Positions 1 through 10,530 of a stretch of 39,500 nt of DNA are shown here, in pieces (the stretch's first letter is position 1; the number at the start of each line of letters is the position of its first letter). The position numbers and the translations under genes are program-made. The notes beneath the pieces are model-generated. The model was not told the origin of the DNA, did not search any database, and worked only from the letters and a program-made list of their open reading frames with translations. This DNA is from Chara braunii (Eukaryota > Streptophyta > Charophyceae > Charales > Characeae). The stretch lies in the NCBI GenBank assembly GCA_003427395.1, contig BFEA01000103.1, positions 35,631 through 75,130 of the forward strand, in the 5' to 3' direction.

Positions 1-50
<50 letters not shown>
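1..50. repeat. (AG)n microsatellite
   Basis: Uninterrupted AG dinucleotides run from the window edge to base 50. The true left end lies outside the window. Confidence 0.98.
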
Positions 51-53
<3 letters not shown>

Positions 54-494
54 GAGAGGTTGGATGAGTGTGATTACCTTTCTCGCTCTTTTCTCAACGG
101 CGCATTCGTTGCCGAACGAATCTCTGCAGTTGTTAAGAGGATCCGACGCCATCTCCATTCTCCACAAGCCTTTCTTCTGATCGGTCTGTTTACGGTCATG
201 GAAGCGATGCTGACGACTACTACTACTCCGCATCAAGCCCCACGATCCTTCTCCTTTCCCACTCCAGTTACCCTGGAGTAGGAGCTCGCATCCCCCGCGC
301 TCACGGGAGGGAGACGTTGCTGTTGACGTCATCGCTGCATTCGGAGATGCACGGATGGACAACGCGCAGGACGGAGTCGCCATCGCTGCCGTCGTTCCCA
401 TCTCCATCGTCTTCCCTGCTTTCAGGCAATTGTCTAAGGACACCGATCGCAACCCGACACTCACCGAGCCCCCGCCTACTGCATTGCTGCACGC

Positions 495-570
<76 letters not shown>

Positions 571-1298
571 GTCTGTTTTTGAGATGATTGAAGTGAAGAG
601 ACACACAATCCCGCACTGGTCACGAAGAGCCGGGCAACTGTGATGGAGAAGCGGAGATCAGGACAAGCGCACCGAGCTTCGCAGCTTTGAACAGGACGTC
701 GATCTAAAAATAGATCGCCGTTGTCGTTCAGAAGTATCAGATCAAATCTGTGCACGAGTAATCCACTTCAATACTACCGTTCGCAATACGGATGGAGATA
801 CAAACGAAGGCCACGTAATAGTATTCGCTCACGCTCGCTCAGCGCCTCCCCTCTCGCGCCCTACCCTCACTGCCATGAATGGCCGGGGCGAGTGAGTGAT
901 TATGTCGTATGGACGAGCACAAGCCTGCCTCTGATCTCGCTGGTCTCTGGCCCACAAACAGCAACTGAATGACAGGATGAAAATTTATACTAAAAGTCTA
1001 AAACCATCCCTCGTTGTTCCCTTCAGTTCTGCTGGTGCTGGGTCTGCTGGGGCTCTGCAGCTCTGCAGCTCTTCGTCCCTGGGAGCGATTCTGTCCGCTC
1101 TCTCCCCGGCTCCTCCCTCCTCCCTCCTCCGCCCTCCTCCGCCTCCTGCTCCACCCAGCACAGTTCTCTCTCCTTGGTTCGCGGACACGGTTAGCTGTAT
1201 CTTCGCCCTGTATCAGTTTCTTTTTTTTTTCAGTTTCAGAATCCGCGGTCGGACGAACTGTTTCCTATTCTGGAGTCCGGACTTGTTTTCGGACACGG
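51..1298. other. Flanking DNA without a recognised gene
   Basis: This stretch lies left of the U6 fragment and the large DIRS-type element. Short open frames exist, but they run through microsatellite sequence or show no recognisable domain. It holds a CT microsatellite (499-566) and a CTC/CCT-rich stretch near 1096-1150. I see no RNA gene or mobile-element terminus in it. Confidence 0.6.
499..566. repeat. (CT)n microsatellite
   Basis: About 34 CT units without interruption. Open frames reading Ser-Leu or Arg-Glu repeats through it are artefacts of the repeat. Confidence 0.98.
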
Positions 1299-1319
1299 TT
1301 TGGACCATTTCTCGATTTA
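1299..1319 (-). pseudogene. U6: U6 snRNA 3' end, left flank of the DIRS insertion
   Basis: On the minus strand these 21 bases match the last conserved part of plant U6 as I remember it, from TAAATCGAG through GAAATGGTCCAAA. The expected terminal T run is replaced by CCGTG, so there is no Pol III terminator and the copy is degenerate. The match stops exactly where terminal repeat A1 begins. The rest of the U6 molecule lies 19.6 kb away at 20942-21019, in the same orientation and in the order expected if an insertion split one U6 copy. Confidence 0.85.
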
Positions 1320-1431
1320 CAGAAGGCGTGGCTTCCTTTTTTCGATTGGCCCCAGATGGGCTGTCACCACCTCAGCGGAAACTGCGGTTTTTTTATCATG
1401 GCACCGGCGAGCGGCAAATCTTAGCTATCCA

Positions 1432-1503
1432 GCGGCCTAGCTCAGTTGATAAGGCACGCAAGTCGCATTCAGGAGGTCTTGGGTTCAATTCCCATTGGCC
1501 TCA
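1432..1503 (+). promoter_or_regulatory. tRNA-like SINE head with internal Pol III promoter
   Basis: An A-box-like TAGCTCAGTTGATAAGG lies at 1438-1454 and a B box GGTTCAATTCC at 1482-1492, about 28 bp apart, as in tRNA genes. The arms GCGGCC and TGGCCTC can form most of an acceptor stem, but the stem has mismatches. This is therefore a SINE head and not a functional tRNA gene. No anticodon is assigned. Confidence 0.85.
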
Positions 1504-1692
1504 TGTACCTTCCTGGGCAAGGTTGGCCCCAGCCACCTAGAGATATGCCGTTGGTCCCCCCGAGTGGCATTGAGCAGAGACTGCTGGTGTTCATAGGGGG
1601 AGGGGACCGGAGGGGAGGCACAGTGATGCTACCGGCTGACCCCTGGCCGGATGTGGCTGCTGGTGGGTGCAACTCCCGTATGTTCCCTCAGC

Positions 1693-1883
1693 CACGGATG
1701 TGGCTGCTATGGGGTTCCCCGTAATACCTATAATGACAATAAAAAAGGCCTGAAATATAATGACAATGAAAAAGGCCTGAAAGGCTTGAGCACGGATGTG
1801 GCTGCTATGGGGTTCCCCGTAATACCTATAATGACAATAAAAAAGGCCTGAAATAAAATGACAATGAAAAAGGCCTGAAAGGC
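1693..1883 (+). repeat. 98-bp tandem duplication in the SINE tail
   Basis: Unit 1 (1693-1790) and unit 2 (1791-1883) both begin CACGGATGTGGCTGC and contain two copies of a short motif, TGACAAT-AAAAAGGCCTGAAA. The units differ at only a few bases, so the duplication is recent or was copied from a master element. Confidence 0.9.
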
Positions 1884-2437
1884 CGTCCTGTCCAGATTCG
1901 GCAGGTAATTGAATTGGTTGGGCTTAAAGAATTAGCTGCAGCTGGCAAGGCTAAGTCGGACACTTACCCCTGGTCTTGAGCAGCAGCTCCAGCAGGAAGG
2001 CTGATTTGAATTCCCTCTCCGCCAATTGGATGCAAGGATTCCAAAGTAGCAGCACCGTGGGATGCGCCAGCAGCAACTGTAGCCTCCACGCTGTGGTATG
2101 GTGCCCTTGCCGGACGACCAGCAAGGAGGCTTACCCCATTCAGCTGGTGAGGTCCTACCGGCACTTCTCCAGAGCAGCAAAAGGGGGTAGGCCTTGAGGG
2201 GCCAAAATTTGGCCACATGGGGTCCCGGTAACTCACTGGGCTTCTAGCAGCAGTAACCGGCCCTTCCAGGCTCGGGAGTATTTCTTGGCAAGCTCCATTC
2301 GCCTCGGGTGCTATTTCGACGTTCGGATTTTTACGCTACCTGGCGCCACCGCTCGAAGCTCCAGCTCTGCAGAGAGACGCAACAGACGTGTAAGACCTTC
2401 CGCTTCAGCTTTCGCATTTTGACAGCGCAAAAATCTG

Positions 2438-2899
2438 GGTGTAAGTAAGAGTTCCGTCATTAAGGTAATCTCTTTTCTCCCATAGCTTTACTGACTGTTG
2501 TGAGTAAACTACCCGTCCTCTTCCTCAACCTTGAACAAGAAGACTTTACAGCACTTTTACTTACGACAGTCTCGTCCTACGTTAGCCATCATACGGTCTA
2601 AGCTCATTCGGGATCCTGGTAAATGCAACACGCTACCGACCACTTGAGATAGCCTGGCTTATTTCACTCGGGAACCATGAGCAGGCAGAAGAGAAGGTAG
2701 TCTAGCGCCAATGCTACTAGCACGCCTCGCGACCGTCTTCCACCATCGCCCCACAGGTGTTGGCTACCTTTCCATATCATCATTCAACCCTTAGCAGTTA
2801 TTGACCTTTCATAACTTTATACTCTGTCGGATTACTCCTCCCAGCTTCGTAGCTTCAACAATAGAACCGTCAAGCTGCTAGTAATAGAATAGAGGAGCT
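2438..2899. other. Body of the DIRS-type element, nothing recognised
   Basis: Sequence between the end of A1 and the first protein-like ORF. No repeat, domain or RNA signature is seen. It could be the 5' untranslated leader of the element. Confidence 0.5.
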
Positions 2900-5800
2900 A
2901 TGGCTCTCAACAGAGCAGTAGCTAGTGGATCGCGATCAGCCAACTGGCTTCTGGAATGGAGGAGGAGAACTGGGGAAGTAGGATGGGAGAAAGTGTGTTT
3001 TGAAGATCTCATAGCAACCTGGTTAGCCGAGGGAGGACCTTGCGCAGAGTGTGCTAGTGACTGCCATATCCACCCCCTCCTGGATAGAACCTTCGGACCA
3101 GGTTATAAACCATGCTCTTGTCAACTGAAGGCATGGAACACTGACAAAAGTTCCAGTGACCTCAAACCACCAAAGCCACCTGTTATCATTTCAGCCTTTT
3201 GGTCGATTCCCAAGAGATCGCAAGTATGTCCCACTCCCCTCCCTCTCTCCCTCCTCCCCCCTTGATCTCTCACTCTCTTCCTCTCTCTCTCTCTTCCTCT
3301 CTCACCCTCTCTTTCCCTCTCCCTCCCTCTTCTTTCCTACCCACTTTCCTCTCACTTCCCCTCTCCCTTCCCCCTCCCCCCTGCTCACTGCCCCTCTATC
3401 TACCCTTCGATGTCCTGCGCTTTTCGATCTTTTCGAACTCTTCTGTTGTATAGCTAGAACCTGTAATCTCGTTCACTATACGACATTTGAGGCTAGTCTT
3501 ATATATACTGTTAAAAAAAAAAAAACCATCAATAACTAGTACCTGCTTGAGGAATCATATGAGCTAAACGGCTCAGTATGTCGCTCGAAGTTAATCTTTT
3601 GCTGCTTTCAGACTTTCTGAAATTTTAAATCACTAAGCTCGTCGGAATTAGGATTTCATCATCCTTTTCTTCACCTAAGTCTAAGCATGCGTTTCTTTGA
3701 GGCAATGTCACAAGGAACTTTTCGAACTCTTCGGATATATTGTGAGAATCTATGTTCCTGTTCACCTTCAGCTTCGTGTTTTTTCCGCTTAGGTAGTGCC
3801 AGGATGAACTTTTCAAACTCCTCAGTTTTATTGTTGGAATCCGTCACCTCGTTCACGATATGGCATTAAGGGCTAGTCTTACGTAAAAAAAAAAAAAAAA
3901 AGGAGAGAGAGACAAAAAACAACAGCAACTAGTACCTACTTAAGGAAGCACGGGAACTAAACTAGCTAAGTACGTCGCTCAAAGATCTGATTCATCTATT
4001 GCTGCTTTCAAGCTTTCTGGAATTCTTAATGCTAGTCTCCTTAGAGTTAAGATCTCGTTACTTTTCTTCACTGCAGTCTGAACCAGTGTCCCTTTGAGGT
4101 AGTAACAGGATGAACTTTCGAACTCTTCAGTTATATTGCTGGAATCCTTGGTCTCGTTCACCTTCAGCTTTCACGTTTTTCGGAGAAGGTCACATGATGA
4201 ACCTTTTGAACTCTTCAATTATATTGTTGGAACCCGTGATCTCGTTCACTATAAGGCATTTGAGGCTAGTTTACGAGTACCTGCTTTAGGAAGCAGGAGA
4301 ACTAACTGGCTCAGAACGTCACGGATTTTTAAAGCTAACCTAGTTGGAACTAAGATTTCGTCATTTTTCTTCACCATAGTTGAAACACGCTTTCTGTACT
4401 TCAGGGCTTGTGATTGTTTGCGCTAACCAACAGGAGCCTTTTATTACCTCGTTCGATATCTCAAGTTGATCTAAGTAGATGTTAGGATAAACTCATATCC
4501 CTAATACTAAGCCTCACCTGGACATACGCACTTGATACTTTTATACCATTATGGATTATCTTTCGATTATCATTTAAGTAACCCGAACTTTAAGTAGGAG
4601 ATCGAACCATCTCATTATGTATTTCAAAACCAATTTTTGTTATTTTAAAAAACCTCTTGAATCTCCAGCTAACTTAGCCGGCGTTCACCCCACTTGATTA
4701 GCTCTCACGACTACTAAACATGTGGCTTACGAAGCAGATGATTTCATTAACCAGTCTTTTAAACTAGTTTAGCTTATTTTCTTTCAGAAAATCAGGAGCA
4801 AACAGGAAGTGAGGGCGACTAGCGCTTGCATCACTAACTTATTCTTTTTTCTTTATAGGGACTACATATAGGATAGCTTGAATTCGTACTGCCAAGTCTT
4901 TCTGGTTTGCGACCTCGTCACCCTCACGCTATTTAGATTAAACCTCGCGCTTATTAAGCACGAGGCTTATGAATGTAAAATCAATAATCAGTAAGAGATT
5001 CGATCATCCCAGTATGCTATTCAAAACGTTTCATTACCCATCGTAAGGGATTACCCGATTACTCCCGACTGCTTAGTTCAAATTTTCTTTTCGATCTTCT
5101 TGCTAATACGTCTCTTGGTTTAATCCATGCCTCAAGCTATAGCTACTGAGTTTACCCGAGGAGGAACCCCGCAATAGTTCATAGTCGTTAGCCTGGCCTA
5201 CCTCGTCCCCGAGAGCTTTCGGGCAGGCTGGAGGAAAGTAGACCAACTAACTCTACTAGCAGGTCCCTTATCTTATGAGGGTCTGAGTCGAATCCTGTGT
5301 TTTCGGTCACTTAATCGGTGAATGCTCATGCTAATCATCAGGAGATTAACCATCTCAGTTTGCCAACTCAGGACAATCTGCCCGTTGTAAGTCATCTCGA
5401 AAATTTGCTTCCAAGTTTGTTGGATCACGATCCGATTACCCTCAAGTCACCTAGAGACTTATGCTCATTACCACGTGATCCTAGAATTCTATTGTTAATA
5501 AGCGAGAGTTTAAATTATCTCAGTTTGCCTCTTAAAGCCACTCTTCGTTAACCCAAGGATCTTTAGAACTTTTTAAGACTAACTTTGTTTGGACCCCATC
5601 GCTTTTACTGCTTTTATGATCAAACTTTAGGTTTGCTAATCCATGGTTTGCAAAGGGGAAGAACTTCTTAACCGATTTTTCGCATTAACTAGGTTTCCTT
5701 TACTCAGAGAATCACGAGCTGGAGCTAGGAAGCGCCAACTAAATAATAACACCATGGTCTTATTTTTCCTCTTCAAACTTGTCAAGGTTTAATCTTATGA

Positions 5801-7694
5801 ATGAAATGCTTTTACCAACCAACTAGAAGGATTAAAACTATCTCAGCTTGGTACTCGTAGGTCTTTTGGATCTTACGATAAACTCGAACCAGTGCTACCA
5901 AAAACTTTTTTCAGTTGTGAGATCTTGCCACCTTCACGACTTAGGATTAATCTTATGCTTACCAACATGCGACCTATGAACTTTAAGCACTAAGCAACAT
6001 GACATTTAACCACCTCGTTACGATATTCAGAATCTTTCTTTATTTCTTTTATAAGATCTCTGGAATCTTTCAGCCTGCAGGATTTTTTATATTCGAAGTC
6101 GAGGCTCAACTGAACTTTTTCTCTAGAGGTTGCGAGCAACCAAACGAAGTGGTTGTCCAACTACCACTACTATCATACCCTTTGCCTCCCGTTTTACGTA
6201 GTTAAAGTCTGTCTGCATTAGCCAACAAATGACCAAACAATTTCAGTTTATCATTCATAATGGTTCTAGTTGATTTTTAAGAATAGTTCGAACCTTTTAC
6301 TCATAAGCCTTACTGAATTTATGATCCGAACACTCTCACACCACTTAAATTAGCTTGCTTGCCTTTATGGGCCCACGAACGTTAATCACCAACCTAGAGG
6401 AAATTGAAACCACTCTAGTATGCCACTCAACATTTCAACGGGGCATTTGAGTTAGTGGGGTCAATGCATTCGAAACCATTTTTTTATTTTTATTTTTTTT
6501 ATTTATTTATTTATTTTTTTTTTTAAAGGGGGGGGAGGGGGAAAGACAGAAAAGGGGGAAGGATTACCTGAATCTTTTGGATTGCTGGGTATTAGATTCT
6601 CGATTTATTCACTATTAACAATATATGGTTATTCCTGACTTCCCAGCTACGTAGTTCGCAAGGATGAAGAACTCCTAAACTGCTCGTCCGAGTTTTATCT
6701 TAAAAAACCTGAGAATGTTTGCACTAACTAGCAAATGATGAAATCATCTCAGTTCGTCAGTCAAAGTAGCAGTAATTGAATTTAGAGCAATCTGAGTACC
6801 TTCTCCAAACCTTACGATCCTCAAGCGGTCATTATCATTAGCTCAACTTATCCTACCTCTATGAGTCTTGAGAAGAAGAGAAAACTAGCGGACCAGCCAC
6901 CACCGCTAACGCATTTTCTGCCTTCAAGATCGTCCGGTCCTCGCCGTATGTAACCTGGTAATGTTGGCACAACTAGTAAGTGATCAAACCATCTCAGTTG
7001 GGTCACTCAAGAGCTTACTTGACTTTCAGGATAATCGGAATATTTTCTTTAAAAGCTTTATTTTTGGATTTACGATCCGGTCACTTTCACGCAACTTAGA
7101 TTTATTTATTTATTTATTTATTATTATTATTATTATTTTTTTGGTTAAAAGATCCATGTGGTAGTTTCTTTTTCAATATCATAGACTCTCAAACTTTAAT
7201 CACCAACCAGAGGGGATTTGGAACCATTTCAATTTACTATTTCATAACCATCCTTCACGACTACTCTGTTGAGTTTTTGATCCCGTCATCGTTTCCCTTT
7301 TTGTTTTCACTCGGCAAATTACTATCAGCCAGGAGGAGTGTGCATTTAGCGTTAGGGTTACTAACCTACTCACTTTCTTACGATCGTCCCCGCACCAACC
7401 TTTTGAAGTTTTAGGCTACCTCTTAAATCTTACCCGATCCTAGTACTGTGGCAGCGACATCCGAAAACCCCATTTGTGAGTAAAGTAAAAAAAAAAAAAA
7501 AAAAAAAAAAGGAAGGTGGGGAAAAAAAAGAAGTTTCGTCGACTGTTTGCTCGCCCCTGTAATTTTCAAGATGCTCTGGATCTGTACAACCACCCCTATT
7601 TCAATGGGATCTCATTCGCTCTTTGTTCCCTAACATTAACTTATTTTTCTAGCTTTACCCAAAGTTCTTCAAGCAAAGTCACTTCATGAGATCC

Positions 7695-7725
<31 letters not shown>

Positions 7726-8177
7726 CCTTACCGTATAACTGGCCACAAACGTAACTCTAGATCCACTTCCATTCCTTGAACCTCCAATCAGTAGGAAGAG
7801 TCACACTATCTGCGGAGCGGAGTTAGTTAACTTATCTCTTCTTTCTCTCTGCCGGTTTTGCGCAGATGAACGAACGAGTGAACGGGATGGCTCAAATTAT
7901 CAAGCAATTCGTTCTGCCGAACGGAATCTCAGGCAAACAGATCATCGCTCATCACAGCATGAAGAACATCCTCGTCCTAGATATGCGGGAAACCACTCTA
8001 TCGGAACCCTCCGCCTCGCACCTCCTTCGGTGGGTGAACTGGGGCGCAGTCTTCGCCAAAGGGAGCTGCCCGCAGTTAAGCTCCATGGAAGAACTTGTAC
8101 GTCATCTGCAAGGGGAAGCTATTGGCTTCGTGCCCGCCTCAGGCGAAAATTTAAAGCCGCTCAAAAGTAGGCCGTAA
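2900..8177 (+). CDS. Possible two-exon ORF of unknown function (exons 2900-3223 and 7866-8177)
   Basis: An ATG at 2900 opens 108 codons ending in CAA at 3223, directly followed by a GTATGT donor-like site at 3224. At 7866 a second 103-codon ORF begins just after a pyrimidine-rich tract ending GCGCAG. Both junctions are phase 0, so splicing would give about 211 residues ending at TAA 8175-8177. Part 1 has a Cys/His cluster (CAECASDCHIH, then KPCSCQ) that could bind metal. Part 2 looks globular, with no known motif. The intervening 4.6 kb is AT-rich and full of degenerate repeats, unlike the flanking ORFs. I recognise no family. It may belong to the element or be a captured exon pair. The splice link is inferred. 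Confidence 0.3.
3226..3405. repeat. CT-rich low-complexity tract
   Basis: Nearly pure pyrimidine on the + strand (TCCCTCTC-type irregular repeats). Open frames across it are compositional. Confidence 0.85.
3535..4430. repeat. Degenerate tandem repeat, about 350-390 bp period
   Basis: Three diverged units start with forms of ACTAGTACCTGCTTGAGGAA near 3535, 3929 and 4277. Each contains the same landmarks in order: GTCGCTC-AAG, TGCTGCTTTCA, a TTCTTCAC block, and a TTGTTGGAA-CCGT-TCTCGTTCAC block with TTGAGGCTAGT. An extra copy of the last block sits at 3435-3500. No coding potential is convincing. Confidence 0.7.
4423..7240. repeat. Ancient degenerate repeat array, AT-rich
   Basis: At least ten diverged copies of a motif like CAACCAG-AGATT-AACCATC followed by TCAGT-TG-CACTCAA occur near 4423, 4600, 4985, 5335, 5815, 5993, 6222, 6388, 6729, 6971 and 7200. 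Several are preceded by a second landmark, GATCC-GTCAC-CTCACG then ACTTAGATTA. Spacing is irregular (about 165-480 bp). It looks like an old satellite-like array with deletions. No ORF is credible. Simple A/T runs occur at 6480-6522 and 7098-7141. Confidence 0.6.
7098..7141. repeat. (ATTT)n/(ATT)n simple repeat
   Basis: Tandem TTTA units turn into ATT units and then a T run. Similar A/T-rich tracts lie at 6480-6522 and 11978-12022. Confidence 0.95.
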
Positions 8178-10530
8178 CCTTGCGCGACTGGTATTGGTGT
8201 GAGTCTTCGCAACCCACACCACGGATGTCATGGCCAATAGACCTCTGATTGATATTCCTTGCGAGCGCGCGCGCTCACCTATGCCATACGATGCGCAACA
8301 TAACCGGGAGTCACGAAACTTTTAGAGGGCAGCCTTTCTGGCACTAGGTTTCACATTAGTAGATGAACGAGTCACGGAGACCCACCTGGGGAGAAAGCCG
8401 GTCATGGATAAGCTGGACGGCGAGACCCTTTGGAGTTTTTTCTCCAATCTGGAGTTTTCGCGGACCATCTATAGTACCATAGTGCACTCACTACTGGAGG
8501 TACTGGCAAGCCTCGCGGACGACTGCTCTAGGACGGCGGAAATGAATATCTGACTGACTGCAGGACCGGAGGAGTGGATTAACAGGATCCTGGGGAACAT
8601 AGAAGTTGTCAGACTGATCCACCAAGGTGATCAAAATTTTATTGGGGGAATTAAAAAAAAAAAAAGTACTAAGCAATGAGTGAGAAGGGAAGGAGACGAT
8701 CACGAAAGAGAAAAAAGGTTTGGGGACTACTCGCAGGAACCAGGAAGTTCAGACCTGGGACTAGTTGCTAGACCCATTGAATGCGCTAGTCGTTAGGCTC
8801 CACTGACGCAACGCCGTTTGGGGAAGTGGGAGAGAAGATAGAGAGGGAAGGAGGAGGAGAGGAAGGAGCTGGAAGGAAAAGAGGTGGAGAAATAAGAAGA
8901 GGGAGCAAGTGAGCAGGGAAGAACTCAGCATCAAAGAAGAAGGAAGGAGAGAGTAGCCGTTATGATTCTAACAAGGACGGACCTACCCTGAAGAAGGAAA
9001 AAGATGGACTCAACGTACCAGGAACCGATCCAAACTTTTCACTTCCCAACTCTTCGATAGCTTCCGTCCAAGGGGGTGGGTCTCTCCATCAAGCACTTGT
9101 TATGATTCCACTTTAGAGTCCGTCTTATTGCACCATAGACCCAGAGATCAACTCCGGAAAGGATCACAAGAAGGAGAACTTGAAAACTCATGTAGAATCA
9201 TTGTTCAACAAATTCATACAGCTCCTCTGAATACAACTGGTTTTGTAGTCTATCTTCTAGCAGCATCTCAGTTTTGGCATCAAATCTGTTAAGCACTAGC
9301 TTATCAATCATTTAATGATACAATGGTCTTAGCAAGCTTCTGGTAGTTATAACTTCTTTAAGTTCTGTTTACTAGAGGAAGTAATCTTTCCTGTCGCTAA
9401 AAATCTTCACCTCAAAGGGTGGTCACCACGAAGCTAGAAGAAACTCACATCGCAGTAGTATCCCACCTCCTGAATTGCCTTTGCAATATCATTTCTAGAG
9501 CAGCTCTAGACTAGTGCCTTGTGAATCTATGAACTGCTTCATTGTAACCGTAGTCTGCGGAAGAAGGATTGTTTTGAACACCAACTCATCTGTAAGAATT
9601 TTGCAATTTAAAATAGTAGGCAGTTAGTTTCCTGACTTTGCAGATCTGCTGGTATTCCGTATGCAATTTCGAATTCTGAGCAGTTTCAGTTCAATATAGT
9701 AAATCTCAGTTGTGCTGACCTTTTTCGAATGAAGTAACCCTCGCCCTTTCACTTCCTGTAAACCTCTTAAACTTTCAAAACCATCTTGAGAGGAAACAGA
9801 CTCTGTTTTTTCATGATTCGCAGCAAGTTGTGATCTGTAAACTTAAAAAAAAAAAAAAAAAAGGAGGAAAGAGCGAATCTGGTTGTCTAAAGCCTTCACC
9901 CAGAAGATCGGTTACTAAAGATTGGAAAAACTTCTGAATTATTGATGAGACACTCTTCCATTCTTGCATTTTGAGTTCCGAGCAGTTTTGAAAGGGCCCA
10001 CTTACATTCCAACTTACTTTCTTTTAGCCTCAAATTCATGAAGAATTGCCCCAAAGTCAACCTGTCTGAAATTTCTCAGTCCTCTGTTATTGGCTGCTAC
10101 TCGGTAGCAATTCTCACGAGAACAAAGTTGAAAAAAAAAAAAAAAAAAAAAAAAAANAAAAAAAAAAAAAAAAAAAAAAAAAAGATAAAGGAGGAGAAAG
10201 CATTAGGAGGATTGGGATGAAGAGGAAAGGAAGGGACCTGAAACTCCCATTTCCCCGATTATTGCCCGTTCATCAGGTCTCGGCAACCACTAAGGGAGCC
10301 TAATTTCGAATCTGAAAAGGATCAAGAGCTGAAAAAAAAAAAAAAAAAAAAAGGGAAGAGAAAGGGGAGAAGGAGAGGAAAAAAGCGGAAGAAGAGGGAG
10401 AGAAAGGAATTGAACAGGAAAGGGGAAAGGGAAGTGATTAGAAGGCAAGCTTATTTAACCCAAGAAAAGGTCATTCCTTGTATTAACTCAACTTAAGCCC
10501 CCTCTCTCGCATGATCTACCATGGTAACCT
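8178..10530. other. No gene recognised; purine-rich and poly-A tracts
   Basis: The stretch includes a short GCGCGCGCGC tract near 8262, a purine-rich block at 8820-8960, and A runs at 8649-8663, 9844-9862, 10131-10183 (with one unresolved base at 10157) and 10332-10352. No protein-like frame or RNA element is supported. It is internal to the DIRS-type element. Confidence 0.5.

Larger units (their letters stand above)
1427..1931 (+). mobile_element. tRNA-derived SINE, about 505 bp
   Basis: A tRNA-like head with A and B boxes (1432-1503) is followed by a unique body and a tail with a duplicated 98-bp segment. It is flanked by the 6-bp direct repeat TTAGCT (1421-1426 and 1932-1937). The paralogous repeat A2 has a single TTAGCT at 20184-20189 and no insert, which gives a true empty site. 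The 3' end reads TTGGGCTTAAAGAA, without a long poly-A. A SINE is moved in trans by a LINE, and no LINE is recognised in this window. Confidence 0.88.
1319..2437. repeat. Split direct repeat A1 (with SINE inserted)
   Basis: Direct repeat of 20092-20689, starting ACAGA-GGCGTGGCTTCC and ending near ACAGCGC-AAAATC. Without the 505-bp SINE and one 6-bp target duplication, A1 is about 608 bp against about 598 bp for A2. By eye the two are roughly 90% alike. A minus-strand open frame of 90 codons occurs in both copies (1964-2236 here), but about 12 of 90 residues differ, so I do not call it a gene. Confidence 0.85.

Noticed and set aside
301-643. Overlapping ORFs through the CT/AG microsatellite
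   Set aside because: The frames are kept open by the dinucleotide repeat and occur on both strands.
1432-1503. Functional tRNA gene
   Set aside because: The acceptor stem has mismatches, the head is fused to a SINE body, and there is no T-run terminator.
1964-2236. Minus-strand 90-codon ORF present in both A repeats (also 20216-20488) as a possible gene
   Set aside because: The two copies differ at about 12 of 90 residues, with mostly non-conservative changes, and no motif is seen. It fits a non-coding terminal repeat that happens to be open.
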